From Scalesia atractyloides (taxonomy: Eukaryota > Streptophyta > Magnoliopsida > Asterales > Asteraceae), in NCBI GenBank assembly GCA_947069175.1, contig CAMTDV010000028.1, forward strand, positions 65,828,157 to 65,892,156: a DNA stretch of 64,000 nt, written 5' to 3'. Of this stretch, positions 1-10,154 are shown piece by piece. The translations under genes and the position numbers were made by a program. The notes beneath the pieces were generated by a model. The model made no database searches, was not told where the DNA came from, and saw only the letters and a list, made by a program, of their open reading frames with translations. Each line of letters opens with the position of its first letter. Within the stretch, counting starts at the first letter, position 1.

Positions 1-837
1 GTATTAATTGTGCGTTGAATGTTAATTTCTTATTTTTGTGTTAACTCTATCCTTTATCATTTACTAATTTAAATTTTAACTGCGTGTTTGGAAACCTAAT
101 TTATTTTTAAATTATAAAAAAGGTAATTTAGGCTAGTGGTACTATCAAATTGGGTAGTTTAGGGTAGTTGATGAAGCCAGAGATTTAACATTGCAAAATT
201 GGTGAGGGTTGAGGTACCTTAGGGTGGTAGTGTTACCCCCTAAAGGTGGATGGAGTGAGTTAGGGGAGAAGTTCGATTTTGTGACGTTGATGTGTCATTG
301 AAGAGATTGGGGAATTTAGATAGATATGTTTCACGCTAAAATCTGAACTTTGTTTGGTTTTTTTCTCCAATCACTATTTCGGCTCTATCTCGTTAAATAA
401 AAAATATGTATATCAAAGTTATCTCAAATTGATTTTTTTTTACTTTTGTTAAATAAAAAAGTATTTATATCAAAGTTTGAAGTTGTATAACTTTTGTAAT
501 GGTAAGTGTCCTTTATCTAACATCTAAGATGTGAAGAGTTTCAATCCTATAAGATGCACAAATAAGTGGTTAATAAAAGCAGATTACAATTATAAGTCGT
601 TAAAAAATTAATAACAGCAATCATATCATGTATATCCCACAAATGACCAACCATGCTACAGTAGGGTTTGAGGAGGTAGATGTAAGCAAACTTTATCTTT
701 ATCCATAAGAATAGATGAGCTTTTTTGAGAGAGACCCTGTCTCATAACAAACAACAGACAAACAAAGCTAAAATTATAAAAATCGAAAGCTACCTACACA
801 GAAGAAATGGTGAGAGGGTAACACGCTAAAAAAAGAC

Positions 838-868
<31 letters not shown>

Positions 869-1039
869 CATTTATACAATAGCATATAAGCATAGATACA
901 TGAAGACAATCACCCACAACGTCCCCAGAGGGTGGAAAAAAAGAAAGAAAAGAATCATAATCAAGCTCCTAAAAAACAACTAAGTACTATTGTAACCCTC
1001 TTGAAGTCATTAACATTAATTCTACGTCTCTATGAACTC
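1..1039. other. Intergenic AT-rich DNA
   Basis: I see no gene or element boundary in this stretch. The only notable feature is a pure AT dinucleotide run at about 841-867. Short open frames near 930-1150 lie over the antisense of a LINE remnant and are not genes. Confidence 0.6.
841..867. repeat. (AT)n microsatellite
   Basis: An uninterrupted run of about 13 AT units. It is likely to vary in length between individuals. Confidence 0.9.
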
Positions 1040-1570
1040 CTATCATGGACTATGTCATTAGAGAGGTGCAACTCTAGTAAATCATGCATAATCCGCTCAG
1101 CCCAAATCAGTTTGGGTCTGCCTCTATCCCCATCCCCTCCACAATGATGGTTTCATTACTCTAACGGACGTCGTCATTTACCTCCTTTTCACATGCCAAA
1201 ACCAACTCAATGTTCCCTCATTTATCTTATCAAATATACTAGTCACATATAACATTTCTCTAAAAACCCCATTTCTTATACGCTCTAACCTCATGTGTCC
1301 ACACATCCACCTCAACATCCTCATCTCTGTTACTTCCATAGCTGGTCTAACCGCGACCCTTTAAAATTTCCCTTTTAGTTTAGGTAGAAATCTCTTGTCG
1401 CACAATACACCCGTGACATCTTTCCACCTACACCAGCTAGCTTGGATGCAATGAGCTACGTCACTATCTATCTCATCATCTTTTTTAACAAATGATTCTA
1501 TACTCTTGAGCATATTTGCCTGCAAAACCACTTTACCCTTAATGATGATCTAAGTGTCATCATCGTCAGC
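1040..1570 (-). pseudogene. RTE-type LINE remnant, C-terminal end of the reverse transcriptase ORF
   Basis: The reverse strand gives, in shifting frames, motifs typical of the C-terminal part of plant RTE-clade non-LTR retrotransposon proteins: GVLCDKR, PKLKGKF, then EMRMLRWMCGHMR, a WFWHVKRR block, and a degraded RGRP-like block near the end. The usual segment between the VRPAM motif and the MRMLRWMCGH motif (a TECWA-type block of about 20 residues) is missing, so there is an internal deletion as well as stop codons. Upstream catalytic domains are absent, as expected for a 5'-truncated LINE copy. Family assignment rests on motif recognition. Confidence 0.65.
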
Positions 1571-1849
1571 TGCACCCCTAAAAATTATAATCAATAATAC
1601 TAAATTACCAATAACCGTGTGTACATATTGGATGACTTGTAACAAATAGATAAATATATTGATAAAGAGAGGAGCGAGTTTGAAAGTGCTATCCGTTTGC
1701 TAAGGTGGGATCAACTCTTAATTTATTTTTGTTTCGTCGTATTTGATCGATATTGATGGTTAACGAAAGATAACTTATAAAGCTAGTCGACAGTAATCAA
1801 GTTCTTTTTAAATATTTCATGAAGTCACTATGGGAAGATTTTTTTAGAG
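1571..1849. other. Intergenic DNA before the Pack-MULE
   Basis: No gene seen. The last 30 bases (about 1820-1847) hold a copy of the imperfect direct repeat AAGTCACTA...GGAAGATTTTTTT. It recurs at about 2787-2813 on the other side of the Pack-MULE. Confidence 0.5.
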
Positions 1850-2084
1850 TAAATTGCACAAAATATCCTTTATGTTTCCTCAAACTTGCAGGTTCCAGTC
1901 TTAATGTTTAAAAGTTGCTAAAAACAGCCTTTAAGTTTATTTTTGTTGCGGGTTCAATCCTTTACAGCTAACCACGTTATTTTCTTCAGTTAAGTTCTCT
2001 CACATGCATAACATGTGACGGTATATTCGTCATTTTGGTTGATCTTCCACCCACGTCAATTATAAGAAAAAAGAATATTTAAGG
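1850..2084 (+). repeat. Left TIR of the Pack-MULE
   Basis: About 235 bp, inverted and nearly identical to 2537-2769. Shared blocks include AACCACGTTATTTTCTTCAG and TGGTTGATCTTCCACCCAC. Differences are scattered single substitutions and short indels. Confidence 0.8.
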
Positions 2085-2243
2085 TTTAACCTATTTTAAA
2101 AAAATTCTAACCGCAGGGACTAATGTGAATAAAACCAAACTTTTAAAAACCAAACACCCTCTTTTCCGGTCTTCTTCTCCAGCGACTTCGCCGGATTCCG
2201 GCGAACCCGGAATTAAGATAGGAAGCCCACTAAGCTGTAAAGA

Positions 2244-2522
2244 TTAACACAGATTTTGATCATGCCAATCAAACTCTTCAGGATTATCATCAGTTGGAAG
2301 AATCGGCCCTTATTCGCATCAGACGGAAACGACAAACGACTCTTCAACCCTAGATACCTCTCACGGAACTCCGATGCCGTCAAATCAGAGAACTTCGTAA
2401 CACCGTGTTCAGTAGTCGGATCCAGCAACTGGTGACGCTTAGGACGCCGCAAGTTAGACTTAAACACTATCAAACGGTAATCGTGCTCCTCTGTAGTCGC
2501 GTACGTTTTACCAAACTTTGTT
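2244..2522 (-). pseudogene. Captured fragment of an RD19-type papain-like cysteine protease gene
   Basis: The reverse strand encodes part of the N-terminal inhibitor propeptide (I29 domain) of an RD19-like vacuolar cysteine protease. It begins KFGKTYATTEEHDYR, then VFKSNLRR, and HGVTKFSDLTASEFRERYLG with the GXNXFXD-like block. After a one-base frame slip near 2310 it continues PILPTDDNPEEFDW, the junction with the mature enzyme, and stops at TAA (2244-2246). The catalytic Cys, His and Asn regions are absent, so it cannot be an active protease. It lies wholly between the two MULE TIRs, so it was captured from a parental gene elsewhere. Family recognition is strong; the exact parent is unknown. 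Confidence 0.8.
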
Positions 2523-2536
2523 TAAACTAGTTAAAA

Positions 2537-2769
2537 CTTAAATATTCTTTTTTTTTATATTGAAGTGGGTGGAAGATCAACCAAAATGATGAATATACCC
2601 TCACATGTTATGCATGTGAGGGGACTTAACTGAAGAAAATAACGTGGTTAGCTGTAAATGTTTGAACCCGCAACAAAAATAAACTTAAAGGCTGTTTTTG
2701 GCAACTTTTAAACATTAAGGTTGGAACCTGCAATTTTGAAGAAACATAAAGAATGTTTTGTGCAATTTA
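2537..2769 (-). repeat. Right TIR of the Pack-MULE
   Basis: Inverted partner of 1850-2084. Its outer end reads TTTTGTGCAATTTA, the complement of the left end. Confidence 0.8.
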
Positions 2770-4218
2770 TTTATTTTTATTGTTAAAGTCACTACAAAGG
2801 AAGATTTTTTTTATTCTTTCCAAGTTGCTCAACTTTTATTAGATTAGATGTTCTAATATTATTAATTTTCTTTTATGAATATGTTAACTTTTTAAATCAA
2901 GCAAGGTAAATAAAATATATGCGAATCACGGTTGCTAATCAGTGATAATAAGTTTTTTCTAGTTAACTCGAAGCAAGAGATAATAATGACAAAATCGGTA
3001 AATAATAATCAAACTTCTTAATTGTTTAATTTAAGTTACACTAGATAAAAAAATAACATTAAATAGTAAGCAAGAATACTAAAAGTTTCATTTGTCTTAC
3101 TTAATTTTAAAAACTTCTAACATTCATAAAAAATTGACATAAGTGGAGTATCAAATAAAAGTTGAATGTATTAGAGTAAAAAGGAAAATCTTTGAGTGAC
3201 TTTAGTTAAATATTCAACAAACTTGATTACTATCGTGTAAAAAAAACTTAGATTACTCTCTTGTTTATATCTATGGTAATTCCTATATAAGTCCCTCCGG
3301 ATAGATGGGCCAGACACAAACCTCAAGATCTATAAATTTTGGATTTATAAGGTCCCAAATCATAAGTTCGGTACTATATTGATTATGTAACCATGAAAGT
3401 ACTCTGTTAAGCAAATGGTACATAAGAATCCAATGTGTCATGATCAAATTGTAACATACCCAAATTTGAGAAATTCATTATTATATATTAACAAGTTAGT
3501 AGAGAAAATTTTATTGGTAATGGTCCTGGTTTAGAAGTCATTAGACGCTCTCAAGTAAGTGGAATGAGGAATTGGGAGTACTCGTTCTAAGCAAACAGTA
3601 CTCGAGAAGTACTCAGACATGTTAAACATAAAGAAATTTGTTTTCGAAAAAACTATATATAACTAAAAAATATCATAAGTTAATTTATTCAACAAATGAT
3701 ATTCTTTCTCTAATAAGATATACATTGGAATTGTGTTTTATTTTATTTTTTAAAGTCAAACTCGGCTTAAGTTACCAACTAGATCCGATTCTAGCCAAGG
3801 TTGATCATGTTTGATCAGTTCCGAGTAAATAGGCAGAGTTGAAAAAAATCGTCTCGGCAGCATACCTTGTAACGATTACTGATCTCTTAGACCTTGTATT
3901 AAAACACTGGGAATGGTATGTTGATATGGGTGTTAACATATAGTAACTATTCAGAGTGGAAAAGGGCTTGAAAAGGTAGGGAGGGGCATGGAAGGACACA
4001 TGGCTGCCATGTTATAAAAGGAGCCTTTGTCCAAAAAGCATGAGGTGGAAGAGGTTTGAAGGGGGCTTTTAAAAAACAAAAAAAAAAACGGTTAAAATAA
4101 AACCAACCAATCAAAAATAAAATCCAACTCCACAACCAATCATCGCACGCAACATCACCTCCCCAATGCCTCCAACGCTACCCCACAAGGTGGTGTTCCA
4201 GGCGTGGAATGGGTTTTG
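2770..4218. other. Intergenic AT-rich DNA
   Basis: No gene seen. The last 260 bases (about 3950-4218) are more GC-rich and contain CCAATCA-type blocks like those inside Harbinger-derived MITEs. I could not place inverted ends or a target duplication there, so I do not call an element. The overlapping reverse-strand open frames here have no recognisable motifs. Confidence 0.5.
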
Positions 4219-6159
4219 TGTCACACCCCTGATTCTTGTTGGTGGGCCTAGATGTGGGGTGTCAGCATGACGATTGTATACCAATTTCACAGCGCAACGG
4301 AAATAGGGAGTAATAATAAACTTCGAGTATTAAAAACTCCCACGGTATATTAAAAACTTTGAGTATCAATATCTGATACAATATAACCTAAAGGTGTATC
4401 GAAATAAAATTTAAAATGGACTTGGAGACTCATGGGCCCTTACCAATGGAATCGCAAAAATCCAGTGTTATAGATCGAACGCTATCCAGCCTATTATCTA
4501 GGTTCGCCACCGGTAAGTTAATCTTCAAAAATACGTCAGCTTTTGTTAGTAAATACAGTTAACAAACACATTTATAAAACATTTAATAACCATGGGACAA
4601 GTATCTTGATTACCAGTTTTACATGTTTGTCACATCCGGGAACTAGTACAAAGCTAGTCTTTGATCAATATACACACCATTTTTGTGACTGTCAGGTGTA
4701 TGCCTACACCCCGCATAATGGCCATTACAATAATGAATCAGGGAACCTGAACATGTTAATATCAACCCCCAAATGCTTTATGTTAATCAAGCAATACGTA
4801 TTAAATCGAATTATCACTAGTAAACATTTCGCTCCTATTGTGGTATAAGAACCAAGGGCTTTTACACTATATCTCAAGTTTTAATAAAACAAGTTAAAAG
4901 AATTTACCTGTACTAGCAGTTGAACACATCGGATTTGGTTTGTCGTACACCCAGATTCAAAGTTTATTGGCTTACGGTGCGATTACTAGAGGGCTTTGTA
5001 GTCTAGAGTGAATGGAAATAATATCCATGAGAATCATTCTTTGATCATTATAAGTCACTGAGACTTGATCGGTTAACACAGATTTAACACGATTTTGTTA
5101 GATTAAACGTTGGCCGGATAGAATGTTGGTTATAACTGTACGACTGAGGACTCTCGTATAATATGGTCTTTAACCTTACATTCTGATTTGAAAAGGCTTT
5201 GACCTGTTACAACTTGTGTATATGGTTTAAACCATTTTAACCAGTCGTATGCCTATATACGGGGTCGAACAGGAAAACGGGTTTGTGACAAATTGAACAT
5301 GATAAAATATATTTTTGTGATGTTTTACAAACTGTTGTGATGTCTAAAATGTTACATTACATGTGTTTATAAATCATTCTTTGGTAAATATAAATTTTGA
5401 AAGAAAGTTCAGTTTGACTTTCATAAATTCAGGTTTGACTTGTCAATTTGAACCACTTAGACGTGATAATCACGAGATGTAAATGAAGGGTTTTATTCCT
5501 TACATTGTGAAGACCATTTGGGTAAATTTGATTTGAAAATGGTTGATCAAAGTGATTAGAACCGAAGGTAAAACTGTTTAAAATTAACGACACTCGGATG
5601 AAATTAAGGTACGAAACTGATTGCAAATGAAAGAGCTTATGAAAGGGACTCGTCAACTTTAGATGGTGATTCCAAAAAATCAAAAGAGAAGCTTGAAAAG
5701 CAGGAACAAGAAACTCACACAAGACTTCTTAGAGTGAAGTGTGTTTGTTTGAAGTTGGAATGAAAATTATGAGTTTGAGGTTGCTATTTATAGCAAATGG
5801 AGGGTGCCTAAGCTTTGGACAAGTGTCCAATGGTACTTAGGATGAGGATTAGTGTGCTCATAGGTGTCACGACCGGAGAAGAAGGTGGCAAGGAGGTAAA
5901 AGATGGCAAAACATGGTGAAAATGTTGCTGCCAGCGAAGTTTCTGCTGATACACACACCCCTTGCAGACCGCAAGGGAGGACCCATACGATCCGTAGTGT
6001 GTTCAACAAACATATTTGGTTTTTGTCGTTTCATGCCCCCCAACTTCTTATTGTGATCATTTGGAAATTCTAACATCTCAATTTTAACTTAGTTAATTAT
6101 GAGGATGGTTTTAAGACACGTGTCACTTAGAATTTAATCGAGAATAACCGGGTGTTACA
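4219..6159 (-). mobile_element. Solo LTR of a Ty3/gypsy element
   Basis: A 1.94 kb unit starting TGTCACACCCC and ending GGGTGTTACA, the complementary LTR ends seen in elements A and D. No primer-binding site, polypurine tract or coding region lies beside it, which is the signature of LTR-LTR recombination or of a truncated copy. A TATA-like CTATTTATAG at 5784-5793 fits an LTR promoter pointing to the minus strand. Internal patterns (a CGTCAG block near the left end, repeated text such as GTATGCCTACACCCCG) match the LTRs of D. Flanking pentamers (TTTTG and TTCCA) do not match, so no target duplication is visible. Confidence 0.65.
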
Positions 6160-7873
6160 TTCCACGCTCTCACTCCGCATAGTCTAATAGGTTGAAGTAT
6201 GCCAAGTCATCTATGCATTAGATGAATATGACAACCAAAGCCCGCAGGGGTTATTTTGCTTCTCATATGGTCTACAATCAAAGTTGATTAAAAGATACCA
6301 AAAAAATATATAGAAGTAACACCACAGTTTACACATACTTCACCAAAAAGACTAGTGTGTGGATAACTTAGGGGATGAACAAGGGGCTAAGGGAAGATTT
6401 CATTGGGTGATGAAATAAGGATCCTTAATTTAGTAACCAACTTATTATCTTCAAGCATAAAAGATTGATTGGTGGTAAGTGTTTTTCAACTCAGATTCCT
6501 AGAAATTATGATTTGTTAAGGGTTATGTTTATCAACACATCCTCTAATCCTATTCTAAATCTAGACCTTTATCCACTGTAGCTCTTAAAACATCAAACCT
6601 CATTTCAAGGGACACCTTTAGGCACATCTTTGCACCACTAGGCTACAAGCCGCCTTTTGGTATGAAAAATCATCACAAGCCATTTATGATGATGAACCAA
6701 GCATTAATGATATAGAGTTTGTGGGTAATCAAGTGGGTATTCTTAAATAATAAATATAATGGATGAATAATCATATAAATCTTCACATAATACTCATTTT
6801 AGATTATTAAAGTGGGAAAAATGGTGGAATTTGATTATGGGATAAAAACCTTAAGATGAGTTTTAACTGATTTTGGTGAATTTATCTTAGAATGATGAAT
6901 TCGAGGGTTTTTATTTTGTTTGACTAGTCTGAACCATCATTAATGGGTGGTGATGTGAAGACTTCGTATTCGTATATAATGTGTCTAACATCTTTAGGTA
7001 TACTTATTTTAGTTATCCAAACATGGACCATTCAATTATCCATGTAATGTTCTCTTTGGTTTAACATTAATTTATTATTATTATTATTAGTATTAGTATA
7101 TGATTTAAGCTAAAGATTGTTTGAAAGGTGTTATGAAACAAGAATACTAACCCACCATTATCACAGTTATTAGTGGAGTACTTGTAATGTGGGGACCTCC
7201 TTCACGTTGTATCCACCGCCTTTGTTCCTTGTGTCAAGAAGACTAGATAGAAATACTAAATAAATAGGTTTTCATATATTCTTAGGATTAAATTTTGTAA
7301 AATAGTATCACTTTGCTAGTTATTTACCTAGAAAAGCGACATATACTTTCGAAAATTTATTGTTGATTTGTAGGTATTAAGCCAAAAAGAATGTACTATT
7401 CGTATTTCATTGTCTATGTGATAAATGGGTTGGATGGTCAACTTTTATATTAATGTATATACTTCTTATAATTTAAACCAAAAAAGTTCATTTGGACTTT
7501 GGAAGTATGTTCCTCATCACGGGAATTAAATGAAAGTAACTTTTTTTTTTCATACCAATAATTTTATATGTGTATATCACTTTTCCATATGATCAGGCTT
7601 GTCGAGTTCTTTCTTTCGCCTGCTTGTAAACCCTGCAACTTCAATAGTAGCTCATATTATACCCGTTTAAAGTTTAAGCCCGTTTTGCCCTATTTTACTT
7701 TATTAAAGTTGGTCTATGTAAGAATCCACCAGTTCTTAGACCTGCTCATCATTATAAATAAATAATATTTCATTCACAAGTTCTTCAAATTGTGAAACAT
7801 TGTTGACAAACAAAGTTATCTTTAAATAATTGTATATTATTCAAGTTCTATAAAATAGTTAAATTTAATAATA
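6160..7873. other. Intergenic AT-rich DNA
   Basis: No coding sequence or bounded element recognised. A short TTA trinucleotide run lies at about 7070-7090. Confidence 0.5.
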
Positions 7874-8261
7874 GGGATCATTTAGTTCTCGAAAGCACAT
7901 GGAAATAGAATTGGAATTGGATTGTTTTCCATTATAAATTATGTTTGGTAAATAGAATTAGAATATTTTTCTTCAAATTTCTTTAATAATGAGATTTTAA
8001 CTTTCTTAACTCCTCTAATGGAATTTCAAACGTTCCTTTGGAATGTAATGTAATTACCAAATAACCCTCACATCTTTAAATAAGGAAGGTTTATCAAAGA
8101 TATTCATGTCATTTATATTTTTAACACTTCATTACCTTTTATAAATTTGCAAACCAAACATGATATAAAAACACAATAGAATTCATTCCAATTCATACAA
8201 ATTCTAATTCCTTTTTCGAATTCCAATCCTTACAAAAACTTTTCACAAACCAAACTACCCC
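7874..8261. mobile_element. MITE with imperfect terminal inverted repeats
   Basis: The left end reads GGGATCATTTAGTTCTCGAA and the right end, on the complement, GGGGTAGTTTGGTTTGTGAA. Both are followed by GGAATTGG/GGATTGGAATTC text. This is a common plant MITE architecture of about 390 bp with no coding capacity. Nine-base flanks TTAATAATA and TTAATAGTT agree at 7 of 9 positions, but in AT-rich DNA this is weak support for a target duplication. The superfamily is not assigned. Confidence 0.55.
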
Positions 8262-9335
8262 TTAATAGTTTAACGATTTATTAATCAAACTTTTAAAAGT
8301 CTCACCCCACCAACGACCCCATCTAGCTGCCCTCTTCCCTTCACTTCACGTCACTATTCTTTGAACTTTCATTTTCTCTTCTCTTTTATTTCCTTTATTT
8401 ACCTTAACTTAGAATTTTGGTCTTCATCTTTAGTTTTAAGGTTTCACGAATTGTGTTTGGTTATGTTTAAGATTTTGAGTTTCATACTTTTTTTAATTTG
8501 GCAAAATTGTCGATTTTATGTGAGGATTCGTGTTTATACTTTTATTTTCATTATAATTTTAGGGTTAGTAAATTTTTTTGGATTCGTTAGATTTTGTATC
8601 GTATCATGATTGTAGTTTTTTTCTAAATTATATTATGTGTTTGATTTATAAGACTTGTCCATGCTTGTGTTTGATTTGTGAGACTTGTCTATATTTGTAT
8701 TTGTTCTGTTTACGACAAATTTCATGTACTTTATATTATTTTCATACCTATTTACGTTTATGTATTCAGTTGTCATAATTTTCTAGTTATGATGGTAAAC
8801 AGTAACACATTATTTAAGGTAATTCTTGAACAAAGTATTCAAGAAGTCATGCATATATGGGAATTAACTTATATATTGATGAAAACTTATTCATCAAATT
8901 AATTGAAAATCAACAAACATTTAGTTTATAATAATATTCTTAAAAGTAAAAAACACATAATAACTATTTTAATAAATTAAATATTTTATTGAGATGCTAT
9001 GCACAATTCTATAACTTTGGAATGTATATAAGAAAGTTTACAAAATCAAAAGTTTATGGAAAAAATAATCTTTAACATCATGAGGGTACCTAGATCATCA
9101 CAACTTAAGTCTTAAGAGGGCTAAGCACACTCCATCTTCTCCTGTCCACTCAGAAGGGCCACAAAACAACATAAATAACTCGTTAGAAATTAAAAAGGAT
9201 CAGAAATCAGAGTCTATAAACCTCCCCCAACACTCAAGTCAGTGTGATATTCATGATAATTAGTATATACAAATACGAAAGTATAAGAGTAAATTAAGAA
9301 AAAGGTATGAAGCGAATCTCTTGTGTAGAGGTGCA
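8262..9335. other. Intergenic T-rich DNA
   Basis: Overlapping plus-strand open frames at about 8361-8900 are rich in Phe, Leu and Ile only because the DNA is T-rich. No domain is recognisable and I treat the stretch as non-coding. Confidence 0.5.
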
Positions 9336-9624
9336 CAAACCGATTAATTTCCATAACCAGCTTAGACAATTAATTTCAATCTTTTTTGCTTTAACCAGTC
9401 ATTGTTAAGAACCGGTTATTACTTTAGTTGGTCCGGTTAATCACTTTAACCAGTTATTTTCATTAATCAATGTTTTACCCCTTTTTTTTGAATTTTCGGT
9501 TAACGGGTCTACCAATTAAGAGCCAGTTAAAAAACTGGTTCCAATACTAAAAATATATAAGTAGTTACTAGCTGGCAGTTATAAATAACCACTAACTGAT
9601 TAATGTTTTACTAGTCAGTAACTG
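9336..9624. repeat. Repeated AACCAGTT/AACCGGTT tract
   Basis: Many copies of AACCAGTT-, AACCGGTT- and CAGTTA-like octamers in both orientations. The left edge TAGAGGTGCACAAA resembles the inverted right edge (TTTGCCCATCTCTA at about 21,160), beyond the MITE and element D. The outer pieces may be halves of one old hAT-like element later interrupted by the MITE and D. No convincing 8-bp duplication is visible. Confidence 0.35.
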
Positions 9625-10146
9625 GGGCAAAAGATCAAATACAAATAGCCTTATCGTACAAAACGTACAAAAGGCATAAAAAGGTAAAAAAACACGGTCA
9701 CATTTTCATAATTATTTAATCGTAGAGTAATTATCAAAATTACCTTACAAATGATCTTGTAGGATAATTTTGATCATGTAGAGTAATTTTGTAAATGACC
9801 TTGTATGTTAATTTTGATCTTGTAGTGTAATTTTCTAGAGTATCATAATTACTCTACAAATGATCTTGTAGGTAATTTTGATCATGTAGGATAATTTCGT
9901 AGAGTATCATAATTAGTCTACAAATGATCTTATAAGGTAATTTTGATCTTGTAGGGTAATTTCGTAAAGTATCATAATTACTATATAAATGATCTTGTAG
10001 AGTAATTTTGTTCTTACAGAGTAATTTTGATCCTATAGGGTAATTACAAGTAAAATAATTACGAAAATACCACTGTGTTTTTTTTTACCTTTTCATGTCT
10101 TTCGTACATTTTATACAATAAGGCTATTTGTACAGGATCTTTACCC
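9625..10146. mobile_element. MULE-like MITE with internal tandem repeats
   Basis: Terminal inverted repeats of about 90 bp start GGGCAAAAGATC on the left and, complemented, GGGTAAAGATCC on the right. Both continue with CAAATAGCCTTAT and GGTAAAAAA. The interior (about 9720-10,045) is a degenerate tandem array, period roughly 75-80 bp, built from GATCTTGTAGG and AGTATCATAATTACT blocks. Flanks CAGTAACTG (9616-9624) and TAATAACTG (10,147-10,154 continuing after element D at 21,135) agree at 7 of 9 bases. A 9-bp duplication fits a Mutator-like origin. Element D later inserted into the right-hand duplication. Confidence 0.6.
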
Positions 10147-10154
10147 TAATAACT

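Larger units (their letters stand above)
1850..2769. mobile_element. Pack-MULE (Mutator-like element carrying a protease gene fragment)
   Basis: The element is bounded by long terminal inverted repeats of about 235 bp (1850-2084 and 2537-2769). They match closely along their whole length; both begin TAAATTGCACAAAA when read inward. Between them lie about 450 bp that include a fragment of an RD19-type cysteine protease gene and no transposase. Long TIRs around captured host-gene DNA define a Pack-MULE. No clean 9-11 bp target duplication is visible, although an imperfect direct repeat of about 24 bp lies on both sides. It is non-autonomous and would need a MULE transposase supplied from elsewhere. 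Confidence 0.75.

Noticed and set aside
932..1147. 71-codon plus-strand frame
   Set aside because: It overlaps the antisense of the RTE LINE tail, whose minus-strand motifs explain the sequence.
4543..4848. 101-codon frame in the solo LTR
   Set aside because: The antisense LTR region shows no recognisable domain, and the solo-LTR structure explains it.
8361..8902. Overlapping plus-strand open frames with hydrophobic translations, possible small membrane proteins
   Set aside because: The composition follows from T-rich DNA; there is no conserved motif, no supported promoter or splice context, and overlapping frames look alike.
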